Positions 25,908 through 33,735 of a stretch of DNA of 55,378 nucleotides are shown here, piece by piece. The notes under the pieces were generated by a model. That model was given only the letters and a program-made list of their open reading frames with translations, ran no database searches and was not told the DNA's origin. Within the stretch, counting starts at the first letter, position 1; each line of letters begins with the position of its first letter. The position numbers and the translations under genes are program-made. The stretch covers positions 1 through 55,378 of the forward strand of contig JAJDNI010000068.1 of assembly GCA_022340755.1 (NCBI GenBank). The letters run 5' to 3'. The DNA is from Gemmatimonadota bacterium. Its GTDB lineage: Bacteria; Gemmatimonadota; Gemmatimonadetes; Longimicrobiales; Gaopeijiaceae.

Positions 25908-26731
25908 GGCTGTTCGGTCTCCGGGGGGGGAGTCGTGGTGTTCGCCGGGGAGTCGGATGACGCCGCTGCGTGGAGCGCGTCGCGCACGATGCGCAGCACC
26001 TCCTCGGGCATGTCGTCGGCGCCGAGCATCCAGTGGAGATAGTCGGGCTCGTTGCGGGCCACGTCGTCGAGAGGACGGCCCTTGTGCTTGCCGCGCCGGA
26101 AGACGCGGCCCTCCTCGACGGGTCCGAACCAGCGATCAACTTCGGTAAGGAAGGGCGCGTAGCTCTCGCAGTAGGCGTGGAGGCCGTCGAGGTCGCGGGG
26201 CAGGTGCTCGTAGCGCTGAAGCTGGGCGCCGAGCACCGCCGCTGACGTGCGGATGTCACCCAGGGCGGTATGGGCCTCTTCGTGCTCACGACCCAGATAG
26301 AAGCGGGCAGCAGCCGAGAGGTCCCGCGGCTCTTCGCGGTGAAAGATGTTCTGCACGTCGATGACGCGACGGCCGCGGACGTCGAATTCGATGCCGCAGC
26401 GCCGGAACTCGGCGATGAGCAGGTGCACGTCGAAGCGGCGTATGTTGAATCCCGCCAGGTCGCAGTCGTCGAGGTGGTCCAGGAGCGCACGCGCCCGCTG
26501 GCAGAACGAGGCCTCGTCGGCGACGTCCGCGTCAGTGATTCCGTGTACCGCCGTGGCTTCCGGGGGAATGGGCATGCCCGGGTTGAAGCGGCGCACACGC
26601 TCCATCACGTCGCCTTGAGGCGTGATCTTGATGAAGGCCAGCTCGATGATCCTGTCCGTCTTGAGGTTGAGCCCGGTGGTCTCCAGGTCGAAGAAGACGA
26701 GCGGTCGGTCGAGGATGAACGGGAGGTCCAT
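25904..26731 (-). CDS. DEDD 3'-5' exonuclease (DnaQ/polymerase III epsilon-like) with DUF3820-like tail
   Basis: 275 residues. ExoI FDLETTG (D15, E17), ExoII around GFNIRRFDVHLL, and ExoIII EEAHTALGDIRTSA show the full DEDDh active site with the His. A short C-terminal module, FRRGKHKGRPLDDV...YLHWML, resembles DUF3820, which is often fused to such exonucleases. It degrades single-stranded DNA or RNA 3'-5'; in this context the target is unknown. Translation is coupled by ATGA to the secreted BNR protein, an odd functional pairing. Confidence 0.92.
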   Translation of the reverse strand: MDLPFILDRPLVFFDLETTGLNLKTDRIIELAFIKITPQGDVMERVRRFNPGMPIPPEATAVHGITDADVADEASFCQRARALLDHLDDCDLAGFNIRRFDVHLLIAEFRRCGIEFDVRGRRVIDVQNIFHREEPRDLSAAARFYLGREHEEAHTALGDIRTSAAVLGAQLQRYEHLPRDLDGLHAYCESYAPFLTEVDRWFGPVEEGRVFRRGKHKGRPLDDVARNEPDYLHWMLGADDMPEEVLRIVRDALHAAASSDSPANTTTPPPETEQP

Positions 26732-26909
26732 GGGAGCGAATGTCGGGGTACCCGGGCCATGACAGACGTGCCCGGACGGATTGCCAGTGTCCTGAGTCCG
26801 TTGCGGCGGTCTTCGATGCCGGAGGACTCCGACTCGCCATACTACCGCTTGGTGACAAGGCGCGCACCCGATGCGCCGGTTCAGGCGCCTCGGCGCCGCT
26901 CCGTCGCCG

Positions 26910-27164
26910 CTACGCGCTCGGCCCCGACGGCGTGGACACTCGCCGTCGTACCAGAGGAATGAAGGACATGGCCGCCCACGCGGCCTCGACGACGACGAAG
27001 CCGGCCTGGCGATCCACGACGGCCACCCACAGGAGGAGCAACGACCCGATCAGGTTCATCAGGCCGTAGCTCACCTGGTCCGGCGTGAGACGACCGCGCT
27101 GGTTCAGGCCGTAGGCCAGAAGGATGAGAGAGGCTCCGACGAGGGAAACGACCTGATAGAACAC
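26910..27164 (-). CDS. small membrane protein, CBU_0592-like
   Basis: About 84 residues from GTG 27164, with three hydrophobic segments (about 2-19, 27-47, 49-65). The pattern YQVVSLVGASLILLAYGLNQ and LMNLIGSLLLL fits the small CBU_0592-type membrane family. GGAG six bases upstream supports GTG 27164; a longer in-frame start at 27230 is less likely. Role unknown. Divergent from the quinone oxidoreductase. Confidence 0.72.
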   Translation of the reverse strand: MFYQVVSLVGASLILLAYGLNQRGRLTPDQVSYGLMNLIGSLLLLWVAVVDRQAGFVVVEAAWAAMSFIPLVRRRVSTPSGPSA

Positions 27165-27283
27165 GAACGGCTCCGGTGGATGGTCTGCGCCGCGTGGACA
27201 AGGGCGGGGGAGGCAACGTAGCGTGAGCACGCCATGAGAGCGACGGAGCGAACGGCAGTGGGAAGACAGACAGGGGAGCAGCC

Positions 27284-28273
27284 GTGACCGAGATGATGCG
27301 AGCGGTGGTCATCACCGAGCCCGGGGCACCGGAAGTCCTCCGTGTCGAAACGGTTCCGAGGCCGGAGCCGCGCCCGGGAGAGGTCCTCGTGCGCGTGGCC
27401 ACGTCGGGCGTGAACCGCGCGGATCTCCTGCAGAGGCGAGGGTCCTACCCGGCACCCGAGGGCTTTCCCCAGGACATCCCGGGCCTGGAGTTCGCCGGCA
27501 CCGTGGAGGGAGCAGCGAGCGGCGTCGGGCGCTGGAAGTCGGGGGACGCCGTCATGGGCATCACGGGCGGCGGTGGCTATGCAGAGTATCTGGTAGCGCC
27601 GGCAGACGCCGTGATTCCGGTACCTCGAGGTGTTTCCCTGGCAGACGCCGGCGCGATTCCCGAGGTCTTCATCACCGCCTGGGACGCGCTGTTCCTGCAA
27701 GAGAGACTCTCGGCCGGCGAGGCGCTCCTGATTCACGCCGTGGGGAGTGGGGTGGGCACCGCGGCCTTCCAGCTGGGCCGGGCCTTCGGCGCCACGGTCG
27801 TCGGGACGTCGCGCACTCCCGGCAAGCTGGAGCGCGCCACGGAGCTGGGCCTGGAGCATGCGGTTCAGGCCGACGAGCGGTGGCCGGAACGCGTGCTCGA
27901 GCTGACACACGGAAATGGCGTGGACGTCATCCTCGATCTCGTCGGAGGGCCGTACTTGGCCGGAAACCAGCGCGTTCTCGCCCGGCGTGGTCGCCACGTC
28001 GTTGTGGGGGTCACCGGAGGGGCGCGGGCCGAGGTGGACCTGCGTGCCCTCATGGGCAAGCGGGGCTCGATCCGCGGCACGGTGCTGCGCGCGAGATCAC
28101 TGCAGGAGAAGGCGGAGATCGCCGCCGGATTCGCCCAGGCGGTGGTGCCCCGCTTCGAGGACGGCACTCTGAAGCCCGTCGTGGACCGACTATTCCCGGC
28201 CGAGCAAGCGGCGGAGGCGCACCGGCTGGTGGAGGCGAACCGCACGTTCGGGAAGGTGCTGATCCGCTGGTGA
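27284..28273 (+). CDS. NAD(P)H:quinone oxidoreductase, zinc-free MDR (TP53I3/PIG3-like)
   Basis: 329 residues of the medium-chain dehydrogenase/reductase fold without the structural or catalytic zinc ligands. The GroES-like N-terminal half carries SGVNRADLLQRRGSYP and GLEFAGTVE; the Rossmann half carries HAVGSGVGTAAFQLGRAFGA and VDVILDLVGG. Reduces quinones or enones with NADPH in the cytoplasm. GTG 27284 is preceded by GGGGAG. It appears to be a single gene. Confidence 0.9.
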   Translation: MTEMMRAVVITEPGAPEVLRVETVPRPEPRPGEVLVRVATSGVNRADLLQRRGSYPAPEGFPQDIPGLEFAGTVEGAASGVGRWKSGDAVMGITGGGGYAEYLVAPADAVIPVPRGVSLADAGAIPEVFITAWDALFLQERLSAGEALLIHAVGSGVGTAAFQLGRAFGATVVGTSRTPGKLERATELGLEHAVQADERWPERVLELTHGNGVDVILDLVGGPYLAGNQRVLARRGRHVVVGVTGGARAEVDLRALMGKRGSIRGTVLRARSLQEKAEIAAGFAQAVVPRFEDGTLKPVVDRLFPAEQAAEAHRLVEANRTFGKVLIRW

Positions 28274-28475
28274 GCTCTCGCGCAGCGCCGACGTCGATAC
28301 CCAGCGTCGGGTACCGGCGTCCGACCCCGACGTCACGCCGAGTGCCCATCTACCGGGCAGAGCGCCGCGGGAAGACTCTGGCGCTTCGCTTCCCGCCGTC
28401 CATCTTGTAGCGCCGTGCAACGAGTTCTTCCCCTGGATGACAGGACCCTCCACCGACTGCCCGGGAGCCGCGCCC

Positions 28476-28988
28476 ATGACCATCCTCCACTTCGTCGTCC
28501 GCGTCACGCACGTCCTGCTGGGAGCCTTCTGGGTAGGCTCTACCATGCTACTGGCGCTGTTCATCATTCCGGTGGTCGAGACATCGGGGCCCGCTGGGGG
28601 CGCGATCATGCAGGGGCTGATGAAGAAGGGCATGCCCAGGGTCCTCACGTTCGTCGGCCTCTTCACCGTCCTCACGGGGATCTACCTGCTCTGGCAGCTC
28701 TCCGGGCACTTCTCAGGGACGTTCATGGGATCCGCGTCGGGGATCCTGCTGAGCACCGGGGCGCTCTTCGGCATCATCGCGCTCCTCATCGGCGTGCACG
28801 TATCCCGGCCCACCGTGAACAAGCTGGGCGAGATCGGCGCGAGGGTGGCCGCTTCCGGCGCGCCTCCGACTCCCGAGGACGTGGCGGAGATGGCACGCCT
28901 GCGCGCGCGTGTGGCGACGGCGACCCGACTTGTGGCCATCGCGCTGGTGGTGAGCGTGATCTGCATGGCCCTCGGCCCCCACATCTGA
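28476..28988 (+). CDS. integral membrane protein, CopD/DUF2269-like
   Basis: 170 residues from ATG 28476 with four membrane helices: about 3-26, 50-70, 82-103 and 147-167. The first helix begins LHFVVRVTHVLLGAFWVGS, a His-bearing pattern found in CopD-like and DUF2269-like heme or copper membrane proteins. The loop between helices 3 and 4 is Ala/Arg-rich. GGGAG precedes the start. Function unknown. Confidence 0.75.
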   Translation: MTILHFVVRVTHVLLGAFWVGSTMLLALFIIPVVETSGPAGGAIMQGLMKKGMPRVLTFVGLFTVLTGIYLLWQLSGHFSGTFMGSASGILLSTGALFGIIALLIGVHVSRPTVNKLGEIGARVAASGAPPTPEDVAEMARLRARVATATRLVAIALVVSVICMALGPHI

Positions 28989-28991
28989 GCG

Positions 28992-29016
28992 GCCGGGCGA
29001 CCTGCAATCACCCGGC
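28992..29016. terminator. weak hairpin between converging genes
   Basis: GCCGGG (28992-28997) and CCCGGC (29011-29016) around a 13-base loop, between the end of the membrane protein gene and the end of the OGDH E1 gene. No T run; a weak candidate terminator only. Confidence 0.3.
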
Positions 29017-29038
29017 GTCGGGGCGGGAGGAGACCTGC

Positions 29039-31978
29039 CTACTCCTCCGTTTCGGCCAGAGCGAGGGCCTCCAGAACGAGCTGGTCTTGATGGATGGCGT
29101 GATCCTTGGCTTTTCCCTCGGCGGGACTGGCGCGCTCCGGGCGTGCTACGTACGCCAGGGGGAGCTTCCGGGGGACCACTCCGCGCAACCGCGGACCCAC
29201 GAACGTCAGGCCGCCCATGTTCCGCGGCTCCTCCTGGGCCCAGACCACCTGCCGGAGGGCCGGATACCGCGATAGCAGGTTCCCCAGCGCCTCCGCGGGG
29301 AAGGGATACAGGAGCTCGACGCGCGCTACGGCGGTGTTCATCGCCTCGCTGCGGCGTGCGTGTCCCTGGATGTCGTAGTAGACCTTGCCGGAACAGAGCA
29401 CGAGTCGCTCCACCGTTCCGCGGTCTTCCACCGTCGAGTCGTCCAGGACGTGCTGGAAGCCTCCCTCCATGAGGTCCGCCACGGCCGAAGTCGCCAGGGG
29501 ATGTCGCAGCAGGCTCTTCGGGGTCATCACGACCATCGGACGCTCGGGGCGTCTCAGGGCCTGCCGCCTCAGGAGGTGGAAATACTGGGCCGGGGTCGTG
29601 GGGTACGTGACCCGGATGTTCTCCTCGGCGCACAGTTGCAGAAACCGCTCCAGACGGGCGCTGGAGTGCTCGGGGCCCTGCCCTTCGAATCCGTGGGGCA
29701 GAAGGAGCGTGAGACGAGAGTACTGACCCCATTTCGTCAGGCCCGCGGCCAGGAACTGGTCGATCATGACCTGCGCCACATTCACGAAGTCACCGAACTG
29801 AGCCTCCCACAGCACCACGTCGGTATCCGCCCCCACGGAGTATCCGTACTCGAAACCGACCACTCCCGTCTCGGTAAGGGGCGAGTTGAAGACCTCCAGC
29901 CTGGTGTGGGATACCTGTTGAAGAGGCATGGTCGACCGACCCGTCGCCACGTCGTGGAGCACCAGATGGCGCTGGCTGAAGGTCCCGCGCTGTGAGTCCT
30001 GTCCGCTCACGCGCACGGGGATCCCCTCGATGAGAAGCGATCCGAGTGCGAGCGCCTCCGCATGGGCCCAGTCGAGGGATCGTTCCGGGTCGAAGTCCCC
30101 AGCCCGACGCTCCAGCTGACGCCACAGCTTGGGATGGGGCTGAAATCCCTCGGGGAGCCTGACCATGGCCTCGTTGATCGTGGTGAGGCTCTCCAACGAA
30201 ACACCCGTGGTCTCGGGCACCACCGGTCGCTCGTAGTCGGCGTCCAACTCCTCTTCCCCGGCGGGGCGGTGCTCGCGAACACCGTCCTGGGCTTCCCTCA
30301 ACGCCCCCGCCGTCTCCTCCACCATGGCCTTCACGTCGTCTTCGCCGACAACTCCGTCTGCCAGCAGCTTGGACGCATAGACAGCGCGAACCGTGGGGTG
30401 CTCGGCGATCGCCTTGTAGAGGAGTGGCTGGGTGTAGGAAGGCTCGTCCCCTTCGTTGTGCCCGTGTCGTCGATAGCCCACCAGGTCGATGACGAAGTCG
30501 TCCCGGAATCGCGTTCGGTACGCCATGCCCAGCCGGACCGCCGCGAGACACGCCTCCGGGTCGTCGGCGTTCACGTGCACGATGGGAATGCCGTACCCCT
30601 TGGCCAGGTCGCTCGAATAGAATGTCGACCGGCCGTCCCCCGGGTTGGTGGTGAAGCCCACCTGGTTGTTGACGATGATGTGCAGCGTGCCCCCGACGTC
30701 GTAGCCGTAGAGCCGAGCCATGTTCAGGGTCTCCGCCACAACGCCTTCGGCGGCAAAGGCGGCGTCGCCATGCATGACGATGGGGACCACCGAGTCCCAG
30801 TCGGGCGACGCGTCCTCGAGCGGGCTGTCGAATTGACGGGCACGCGTGAATCCCGCGACCACCGGGTTGACGAACTCCAGATGGCTGGGGTTCGGCATGA
30901 GGGTCACCTCGATGCTGCCCAGCCCCTCGAACGTCTGGACACCTCGGCCGCCGTGGTGGTACTTGACGTCGCCCGTGCCGTGGACCTCGAGCCGACTACC
31001 CTTGAAGCTGGGTCCCTCGAACTCCGCGAGGATCTCTGCGTACGAGATGCCCACGTTGTGTGTGAGGACATTGAGCCGCCCCCGGTGGGCCATTCCGAGA
31101 ACCGCCTCGCGTCCTCCCGCGCGGATGGCCTCCTGGAGCGCCAGATCCAGCATGGGCACCAGCATGTCGGTCCCCTCGATGGAGAACCGCTTCTGGCCCA
31201 GATAGGCACGCTGAAGGAACTGCTCCAATCCTTCCACCCGGGTGATGCGGTGCAGCAGGGCGCGGCGCTCCTCGGGCGTGAGGGCCTCGAAGTGGGTGCC
31301 GGTCTCTACCTGGTCCCACAGCCAGTCGATCTTCTCGTGGTCGCCGACGTGCTCGAACTCGTAGCCGATGGATCCCGCGTAGATGGCCCTGAGCTCGTTC
31401 AGGGCATCGGCCATCGAGCGGTCCTTCCCATCGTGCAGGATGGCCGAGGAGTGGATGCCGGCCAACTCCTCCATGGCGGTGCCGAAGAACGCCGGGGACA
31501 GCAACGGGTGCCCCGGCGGCTCGCTGCCCAGCGGGTCGATGTGCGCCAGTTGGTGACCGTGGTCCCGGAATGCCTGAATCAGCGCCGCGGCGCGCGACAC
31601 CACCGGAAGCGCCCGCCGGAGATGCGCTGCCGCCTCCGATTGGCTCTGCGCGGCGGACTCGAGCCCGGGAAGCGCCTCCGTCTCGTCTTCGGCGGTCGCG
31701 GCAGCGGACTTCGCCGGGGTGACCCCTTCGGCCTGGGCCTTCGTGGCGACGCCACCGTCGGGAGCGGCGGTGGCCGCAGCCGCCTGTCCGTTCCCGAGGG
31801 TCGGCTTGTAGCCATCGAGCTGCTCGGGTAGGAGCAAACCCTCGTCCAGGGCACGAAGACCTCCGTCCGCGAAGAGCTTGCGCCAGGCGTCGGGGACCGA
31901 TTCGGGGTTGCGGGCGTACCGCTCGAACATCGCCTGGGCGTAAGCGGCGTTCTGACTGTCGAAGAGTGGCTCGTCCAT
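29039..31978 (-). CDS. sucA: 2-oxoglutarate dehydrogenase E1 component
   Basis: 979 residues, normal E1o length, decarboxylating 2-oxoglutarate with TPP in the TCA cycle. N-terminal E2-binding segment (SQNAAYAQAMFERY), an Ala-rich linker (about 60-115), then the catalytic domain with HGDAAFAAEGVVAET, NNQVGFTTNP, YRRHGHNEGDEPSYTQP and a C-terminal transketolase-like domain. Start ATG 31978 gives the family N-terminus; the frame is open another 150 bases upstream. No E2 (sucB) or E3 lies next to it in this window. Monocistronic by layout. Confidence 0.95.
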   Translation of the reverse strand: MDEPLFDSQNAAYAQAMFERYARNPESVPDAWRKLFADGGLRALDEGLLLPEQLDGYKPTLGNGQAAAATAAPDGGVATKAQAEGVTPAKSAAATAEDETEALPGLESAAQSQSEAAAHLRRALPVVSRAAALIQAFRDHGHQLAHIDPLGSEPPGHPLLSPAFFGTAMEELAGIHSSAILHDGKDRSMADALNELRAIYAGSIGYEFEHVGDHEKIDWLWDQVETGTHFEALTPEERRALLHRITRVEGLEQFLQRAYLGQKRFSIEGTDMLVPMLDLALQEAIRAGGREAVLGMAHRGRLNVLTHNVGISYAEILAEFEGPSFKGSRLEVHGTGDVKYHHGGRGVQTFEGLGSIEVTLMPNPSHLEFVNPVVAGFTRARQFDSPLEDASPDWDSVVPIVMHGDAAFAAEGVVAETLNMARLYGYDVGGTLHIIVNNQVGFTTNPGDGRSTFYSSDLAKGYGIPIVHVNADDPEACLAAVRLGMAYRTRFRDDFVIDLVGYRRHGHNEGDEPSYTQPLLYKAIAEHPTVRAVYASKLLADGVVGEDDVKAMVEETAGALREAQDGVREHRPAGEEELDADYERPVVPETTGVSLESLTTINEAMVRLPEGFQPHPKLWRQLERRAGDFDPERSLDWAHAEALALGSLLIEGIPVRVSGQDSQRGTFSQRHLVLHDVATGRSTMPLQQVSHTRLEVFNSPLTETGVVGFEYGYSVGADTDVVLWEAQFGDFVNVAQVMIDQFLAAGLTKWGQYSRLTLLLPHGFEGQGPEHSSARLERFLQLCAEENIRVTYPTTPAQYFHLLRRQALRRPERPMVVMTPKSLLRHPLATSAVADLMEGGFQHVLDDSTVEDRGTVERLVLCSGKVYYDIQGHARRSEAMNTAVARVELLYPFPAEALGNLLSRYPALRQVVWAQEEPRNMGGLTFVGPRLRGVVPRKLPLAYVARPERASPAEGKAKDHAIHQDQLVLEALALAETEE

Positions 31979-32087
31979 CGGGATGGCTCGAAGGTGCGCG
32001 CTTCCCACCTGTGGGACGTGAGGCTCGTAAAGTATCACCCCGGAAGGGAGTTTGCGTGCCCGCGCAGTGCGGGGTAGCATCGAGGCC

Positions 32088-32864
32088 GTGACCGACCGCA
32101 CACCCACCGAGCCCGGGGCCTTCAGGGCCATCCAGGAGCCGCTACACCAGGCGCTTCCCGCCGTCGTTCAGCCCGAGTGGAAGGAGCGTTTCCCGTGGCT
32201 GGTGCAGGGGACGACCCGCGCCGCGAGCGGCTTCGACCTGGGATTGTTCAGCGACGCGTCGTCTCCCCGGGATGTCCTCACCCGCTGGGACCGGCTTCGG
32301 GCGGAGACCGGGATGTCGATGGTGGCCTGCGCCCATCAGGTACACGGTGGAGCCGTCCGGTGGCACGGGGGGGCGGCACCTGGCCTCCATCTCTCGGATC
32401 CCTGCGACGGCCACGCCACGGCCACCGCGGGCACCCTGCTGGGGGTGACCATCGCGGATTGTGTGCCGGTCTCCGTGGTGGACCCACGGCGACGCGCGGT
32501 GGCTCTCCTGCACGCCGGCTGGAGGGGGACCGCCGCGGGAATCCTCGAGCGGGGCGTGGCCGTGCTGGCCGAACGCGCCTCCTCTCGCCCGGCGGATCTC
32601 CACGTCCACCTGGGGCCCGCCATCTGCGGGAGGTGCTACGAGGTGGGCCCCGAGGTTTTCGAGGCCCTGGGGCTGACCGCGCCGGGTCGTCCCACTCCTC
32701 TCGATCTGAGGGCCATTCTGGCGGGAAGAGCCACCGACGCGGGGGTGCCCACCGAGCACATCACGGTGTCCACGCATTGCACACGGTGCGGCGACGGGTT
32801 CTTCTCGCACCGCGCGGGCGACCGGGGCAGGCAGGTGGGCTTCCTGGGCATCAGGGGCGCGTGA
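32088..32864 (+). CDS. pgeF: PgeF/YfiH-family purine nucleoside phosphorylase (laccase-domain protein)
   Basis: About 258 residues from GTG 32088. Zinc-site motifs of the family are present: CAHQVHGG, IADCVPVSV and HAGWRGT, plus a later CGRCYEVG and CTRCGDGFFSHR. Homologues cleave adenosine/inosine and in Gram-negatives may edit peptidoglycan precursors. GTG 32088 is chosen for length; TTG 32052 and GTG 32067 are also in frame and the true start is uncertain. The 3' end overlaps the converging hydrolase gene by 14 bases. Confidence 0.85.
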   Translation: MTDRTPTEPGAFRAIQEPLHQALPAVVQPEWKERFPWLVQGTTRAASGFDLGLFSDASSPRDVLTRWDRLRAETGMSMVACAHQVHGGAVRWHGGAAPGLHLSDPCDGHATATAGTLLGVTIADCVPVSVVDPRRRAVALLHAGWRGTAAGILERGVAVLAERASSRPADLHVHLGPAICGRCYEVGPEVFEALGLTAPGRPTPLDLRAILAGRATDAGVPTEHITVSTHCTRCGDGFFSHRAGDRGRQVGFLGIRGA

Positions 32865-33735
32865 GGCGGAGCGAAGCCGGGGGGCCGTCCGCGGCGCCAT
32901 CGCTCCGCTCCGTCCGATCCAGGAACTCCTCGAGCGCGGCCAGCGACTCGTTCGGCAGCTCTTCCGGAGGGAGGTGTCCGCAGGCGTCGAGGACCACGAG
33001 GGTCGCATCCGGAAGGTCATTGGCCAATCGCTGGCCCACGGCCAGGGGAACCACCGGGTCGCCACGCCCCCACAACAGCAGAGCTGGGACCCTCAGCGTC
33101 GGGTAGCGGTGGACGATCTGCTCCAGATCGTCGGGCACGACTTGTAGCGCGGCCGCGATGAGCGCTCTCCGGGCACCGGGACGGGAAAGCGGCCGCGCGT
33201 AGCCTTCGACCTGTTGGGCGGTCACCCGTGAGGGATCGTAGACGATGCTCTGCAGCACCCGGCGCGCGATCCTGCGGGAGCCGAATAGGAGCCAGAGCAG
33301 CCCGCTCAGCTTGGGGTGTCGAGCGAGGGACACGAAAGGTGGCAGCCTCTGGGAGTAGGCCGCGCCGGCCACGAGGACGAGCCTGTGCAGACGGCCATCG
33401 CCTGCAGCCATGAGGCGGAGGGCCACGAGGAGAGCGATGCCACCGCCCAGCGAATGGCCCACGAGCGTCAGGCGCTTCAGGTCACGTTCGGCGATGAGAC
33501 GACCGACGAGGTCCGCCTGGTCCGAAGGAGAGTAGCGCCCGTCGTCGGGTCTGGGCGCAGCGCCGAAGCCCTTCAGGTCCACGAGGACCACGTGTCCTCG
33601 CGCCGACAGCGCTCCGAGCCAGTGACGCCAGGTGAACGAGGACCCTCCGTAGCCATGCAGGAGAACGAAGGTGTCCACGCCGTCACCGGGGTCTCGGCCC
33701 AGGGTCTCGACGTGGAGGGGAAGGATCAAGGCCAT
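32851..33735 (-). CDS. alpha/beta hydrolase
   Basis: 294 residues. Oxyanion HGYGG (27-31), nucleophile elbow GHSLG (93-97, S95), acid in WGRGDPVVP and the final catalytic His in CGHLPPEE. Residues about 130-200 form the cap, Arg-rich. No signal peptide. ATG 33735 lies inside the end of the upstream ATPase gene (10-base overlap), so it is the third gene of the YhaO/YhaN-type operon. Substrate unknown; a role in DNA repair would be unexpected. Confidence 0.9.
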   Translation of the reverse strand: MALILPLHVETLGRDPGDGVDTFVLLHGYGGSSFTWRHWLGALSARGHVVLVDLKGFGAAPRPDDGRYSPSDQADLVGRLIAERDLKRLTLVGHSLGGGIALLVALRLMAAGDGRLHRLVLVAGAAYSQRLPPFVSLARHPKLSGLLWLLFGSRRIARRVLQSIVYDPSRVTAQQVEGYARPLSRPGARRALIAAALQVVPDDLEQIVHRYPTLRVPALLLWGRGDPVVPLAVGQRLANDLPDATLVVLDACGHLPPEELPNESLAALEEFLDRTERSDGAADGPPASLRLTRP

